Shown: positions 15,030 to 16,519 of the stretch, piece after piece
Numbering within the stretch: position 1 is the first letter of the stretch
Layout: every line of letters starts with the position of its first letter
Notes under the pieces: generated by a model
Database searches by the model: none
What the model saw: only the letters and a program-made list of their open reading frames with translations
Told to the model about the DNA's origin: nothing
NCBI GenBank assembly: GCA_004558305.1
Contig: SFDG01000077.1
Location: 1-16,519 of the forward strand
Length of the DNA: 16,519 bases
Origin: Phocaeicola plebeius
Lineage (GTDB): Bacteria > Bacteroidota > Bacteroidia > Bacteroidales > Bacteroidaceae
Direction of reading: 5' to 3'
Position numbers and translations under genes: made by a program

Positions 15030-15053
15030 TTGTAGCACACTGAAGCCACTGCC

Positions 15054-15097
15054 AAACGCCCCATGACGACGAAACAATCAGCCATCATGGGGCGTTT
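15054..15097. terminator. Strong hairpin terminator after the pRiA4b ORF-3-like gene
   Basis: AAACGCCCCATGA (15054-15066) pairs perfectly over 13 bp with 15085-15097 around an 18-base loop; the plus strand continues TTTTAGAGTTTGTT. It lies 24 bases after the stop codon. With A/T on both sides it may also stop transcripts leaving the convergent 52-residue ORF. Confidence 0.8.
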
Positions 15098-15125
15098 TAG
15101 AGTTTGTTAGAATCGGCAAACTTTA

Positions 15126-15284
15126 TCAGTTCTTCTGTTTGCTTTCCCTGATAGCTTTCTGCAAGTTCAAGCGTTCCTGCTGTTTCTTTGCTTCTTCTAA
15201 CGATGCTGGCTGCCTGTTCCAAGAGGCTACCGATTGGCGTGTGCGCTCTATCCATTCCTTATGAAATTCGTTGATGTATTCCAT
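15126..15284 (-). CDS. Small hypothetical protein, 52 residues
   Basis: Not recognised. The ATG at 15282-15284 gives a highly charged, probably all-helical protein: MEYINEFHKEWIERTRQSVA, then a Pro-containing turn (NRQPASLEE) and a Lys/Gln-rich helix ending IRESKQKN. There is no signal peptide, membrane segment or cysteine. The case for a real gene is a minus-strand TAACTTTG box at 15306-15313, 22 bases before the ATG, and the downstream hairpin at 15054-15097 placed where a terminator would be. It stands alone between the acidic-hinge gene and the transposase remnant. It could be an accessory small protein, or chance. Confidence 0.5.
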   Translation of the reverse strand: MEYINEFHKEWIERTRQSVASWNRQPASLEEAKKQQERLNLQKAIRESKQKN

Positions 15285-15305
15285 TGTTCTAATTTTGATT
15301 GGGAA

Positions 15306-15313
15306 CAAAGTTA
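15306..15313 (-). promoter_or_regulatory. Likely -7 box for the 52-residue ORF
   Basis: The minus strand reads TAACTTTG, a full TAnnTTTG match, 22 bases before the ATG. The -33 region has no clear TTTG. Confidence 0.5.
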
Positions 15314-15404
15314 GCAATTCTCTTCAGACTTGCCATGTTCTTTCAGAGTTTTTGTTAAGATACCTTAATTCCGCAACACTATTATAAATTTAACTTTTTA
15401 AGTA

Positions 15405-15432
15405 CCTGATCAACAAAAAAAAGTTGCTCAGG
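15405..15432. other. Hairpin with A8 loop
   Basis: CCTGATCAAC and GTTGCTCAGG pair at 9 of 10 positions around eight A residues. It lies immediately upstream of the transposase-like remnant. It might be part of the old element or a weak terminator; nothing decides between these. Otherwise 15314-15430 is AT-rich and has no gene that I can see. Confidence 0.35.
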
Positions 15433-15613
15433 ATTTTGTCATGTCAGATTTAAATCCTTCATGAGTGAAAACACGGTATTTCTTCTGCTTACGGCGCTCA
15501 TACGAAACTTCTATAAATTCATCATGGAAAGGCTTGACGTAAAGAAGTTCGGGTTCAAAGAGACAAGCCGCATCAAGGCGTTTGTCTTCAGGTTCATCTC
15601 TGTGCCGGCCAAG
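15431..15613 (+). pseudogene. IS1380-like transposase C-terminal remnant
   Basis: From about 15431 the frame reads FKSFMSENTVFLLLTALIRN, then FYKFIMERLDV, and TSRIKAFVFRFISVPAK up to 15613. SENTVF-LLTA followed 30 or so residues later by RIK-FVFRFISVPAKW is the pattern I associate with the C-terminal end of IS1380-family transposases common in Bacteroides. The full enzyme is over 400 residues; the catalytic core is absent here. After VPAK the usual W and following residues are lost: the frame continues to a stop at 15763 without family-like sequence, and a +1 frame also gives no clear continuation. It is a dead fragment, consistent with past IS insertion next to the AbiE locus. The stretch 15614-15800 holds no other gene that I recognise. 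Confidence 0.6.
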
Positions 15614-15819
15614 AACTTATGGTCGTGTTACTGCGTATTGCCTCAAGTCGCATGGTGGGGTAAGGGGAATGTATATGCCTTTATGGTGACATTCGCTGCG
15701 CTGTGCCCCCTTTTTACTAACGATGCAGATTCTTTTCGCTTCTGTATCATATTATGCGCGTAGTTGCGGATTTGAGGGTTAATAAATCATGGCTAATGAG
15801 TATATTTTTGAACAATCAG

Positions 15820-15843
15820 ACTACAAATAAAAATAAATGTAGT
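15820..15843 (+). promoter_or_regulatory. Possible operator of the AbiE operon
   Basis: ACTACA (15820-15825) and TGTAGT (15838-15843) form a perfect 6-bp inverted repeat with 12 bases between, ending on the first base of the -7 box. AbiEi antitoxins are known to bind inverted repeats at their own promoter and repress it, so the position is right. Short repeats also arise by chance in AT-rich DNA. Confidence 0.35.
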
Positions 15844-15850
15844 AACTTTG
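15843..15850 (+). promoter_or_regulatory. Likely -7 box of the AbiE operon
   Basis: TAACTTTG lies 24 bases before the ATG at 15875. The 13 bases TGTAGTAACTTTG also occur at the DUF4250 promoter (12315-12327). No TTTG is seen at -33. Confidence 0.6.
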
Positions 15851-15874
15851 TACGCGAAATTAAAGTATAAAGGC

Positions 15875-16447
15875 ATGGAAGGCAAGAGATACAGCAACAG
15901 TTTTACCTCCTCGGGAATGGTAAAGCAAAAAGGGAAGGCGGCATACTACAAACTGCTGGACAGTGTGCGTGATGGTGATACTGTACGCATCAAGCGCGGG
16001 GTGTATGCCACAGCCGAACAGTTGGCTGACACGATGATAGATGTGGAAGCCATTGTTCCGGGTGGGGTGCTGTGCCACTTCTCCGCATGGAATGTACATG
16101 GGTTTACCACCTCGCTGCCACAAGCCTACCACATTGCCGTGAAGAGAGGCAGGAAAGTCACGCTCACTGTCTTCCCAAAAGTAGAACTGCATCATATAAC
16201 CGACACGATGTTTGACATAGGTATCGAAGAACAGATTATCAGCGGCTATCGCATACAGATATATAACAAGGAGCGGTGTGTATGTGATGCTGTGAAATAC
16301 CGCAACAAGGTGGGTATGGACGTTTGTGCCGAAGTGATAAACAGCTATCTGGCACTACCCGGCAGAAACCTTTCCCTGCTTTTTGACTATGCCGACAGAC
16401 TGAGAGTAAGAAGAATCCTGGAACAGTATATTGCACTAAAGCTATGA
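15875..16447 (+). CDS. AbiEi-family antitoxin and transcriptional repressor
   Basis: A 190-residue protein. The ATG at 15875 (MEGKRYSNSFTSSGMVKQKG) lies just after a promoter box; a TTG start at 15848 would overlap that box. The N-terminal part up to RIKRGVYA is a winged-helix region with the usual RG-Y turn. The middle has the AbiEi pattern AIVPGGVLCHFSAWNVHGFT, then AYHIAVKRGRKVTL, and the C-terminal part has IYNKERCVCDAVKYRNKVG followed by a helical end RVRRILEQYI. AbiEi proteins repress their own operon and neutralise the AbiEii nucleotidyltransferase toxin (type IV-like system, first known from phage abortive infection). The stop codon overlaps the start of the next gene (ATGA), and that gene starts like AbiEii, which strongly supports the pair. 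Confidence 0.88.
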   Translation: MEGKRYSNSFTSSGMVKQKGKAAYYKLLDSVRDGDTVRIKRGVYATAEQLADTMIDVEAIVPGGVLCHFSAWNVHGFTTSLPQAYHIAVKRGRKVTLTVFPKVELHHITDTMFDIGIEEQIISGYRIQIYNKERCVCDAVKYRNKVGMDVCAEVINSYLALPGRNLSLLFDYADRLRVRRILEQYIALKL

Positions 16448-16519
16448 GCGAAATCAAAAACTACGGAAAATCCATCAGGGCAAGGCTGCTCAATGTAGCC
16501 AAGCAGGAGGAAGTGTTCT
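16444..16519 (+). CDS. AbiEii/AbiGii-family nucleotidyltransferase toxin, N-terminal 25 codons (3' end outside window)
   Basis: The ATG at 16444-16446 overlaps the antitoxin stop, so translation is probably coupled. The visible residues MSEIKNYGKSIRARLLNVAK, then QEEVF, match the usual N-terminal helix of AbiEii toxins (KSIRARLLNIAK). The catalytic motifs (GG-S/A-L, D-D) would lie beyond the window edge, so activity and intactness cannot be judged here. Known relatives are nucleotidyltransferases that stop growth, some by modifying tRNA. Confidence 0.85.
   Translation, partial: MSEIKNYGKSIRARLLNVAKQEEVF

Noticed and set aside
15614..15763. Continuation of the transposase frame to its stop as a separate protein
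   Set aside because: The residues after VPAK do not resemble any IS1380 C-terminus or other family that I know; treated as random extension.
1..16519. CRISPR array, tRNA, rRNA or origin
   Set aside because: No regularly spaced direct repeats, no TTCGAATC-type tRNA arm in a cloverleaf context, and no rRNA-like or DnaA-box cluster was seen.

Overview
The window looks like a chromosomal segment of a Bacteroidales gut bacterium, probably Bacteroidaceae (Bacteroides or Phocaeicola type). The reasons are a SusD-like gene beside a glycosidase, several promoter-like boxes of the Bacteroides form (TTTG, about 19 bases, TAnnTTTG), weak or absent Shine-Dalgarno sequences, the rplM-rpsI-rpsB-tsf order, and lineage-restricted families (DUF4488, DUF4250, a DUF6377-type regulator fragment). 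No tRNA, rRNA, CRISPR array or origin was recognised.

Layout. (1) 1-3194, plus strand: the tail of a polysaccharide-utilisation locus, with the C-terminal two thirds or so of a SusD-like outer-membrane glycan-binding lipoprotein and then a secreted GH36 alpha-galactosidase. (2) 3195-3966: a decayed border holding the 5'-truncated C-terminal part of a DUF6377-type regulator, a 15-bp inverted repeat at its broken edge, a dispersed-repeat remnant and a strong terminator. (3) 3967-7163, minus strand: the translation cluster rplM-rpsI-rpsB-tsf, with a near-consensus promoter, structured leaders before rplM and rpsB, and a long palindrome between rpsB and tsf. (4) 7246-7889, minus: a secreted DUF4488 protein with its own terminator and promoter box. 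(5) 7957-12233, minus: purB, an RsuA/RluB-type pseudouridine synthase with a repeat-rich disordered N-terminus, and asnS. (6) 12320-13659: a 58-residue DUF4250 gene facing proB, their stop codons 3 bases apart. (7) 13777-15097, plus: a two-domain protein with a very acidic hinge and a pRiA4b ORF-3-like C-terminal domain, with a good promoter and a hairpin terminator. (8) 15126-16519: a 52-residue orphan ORF, an IS1380-like transposase remnant, and an AbiE-type toxin-antitoxin pair whose toxin gene runs off the window.

How they fit together. The left end imports and trims alpha-galactosides. The centre is housekeeping: ribosome assembly, elongation, purine and proline synthesis, Asn-tRNA charging and rRNA modification. 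The right end is accessory, with mobile-element debris next to a defence-type toxin-antitoxin locus. I saw no clearly new multi-gene system. The most checkable oddities are the truncated regulator with its inverted repeat, the possible ribosomal-protein leaders, the rpsB-tsf palindrome, the repeat-encoded tail of the pseudouridine synthase, and the AbiE locus with a possible operator.
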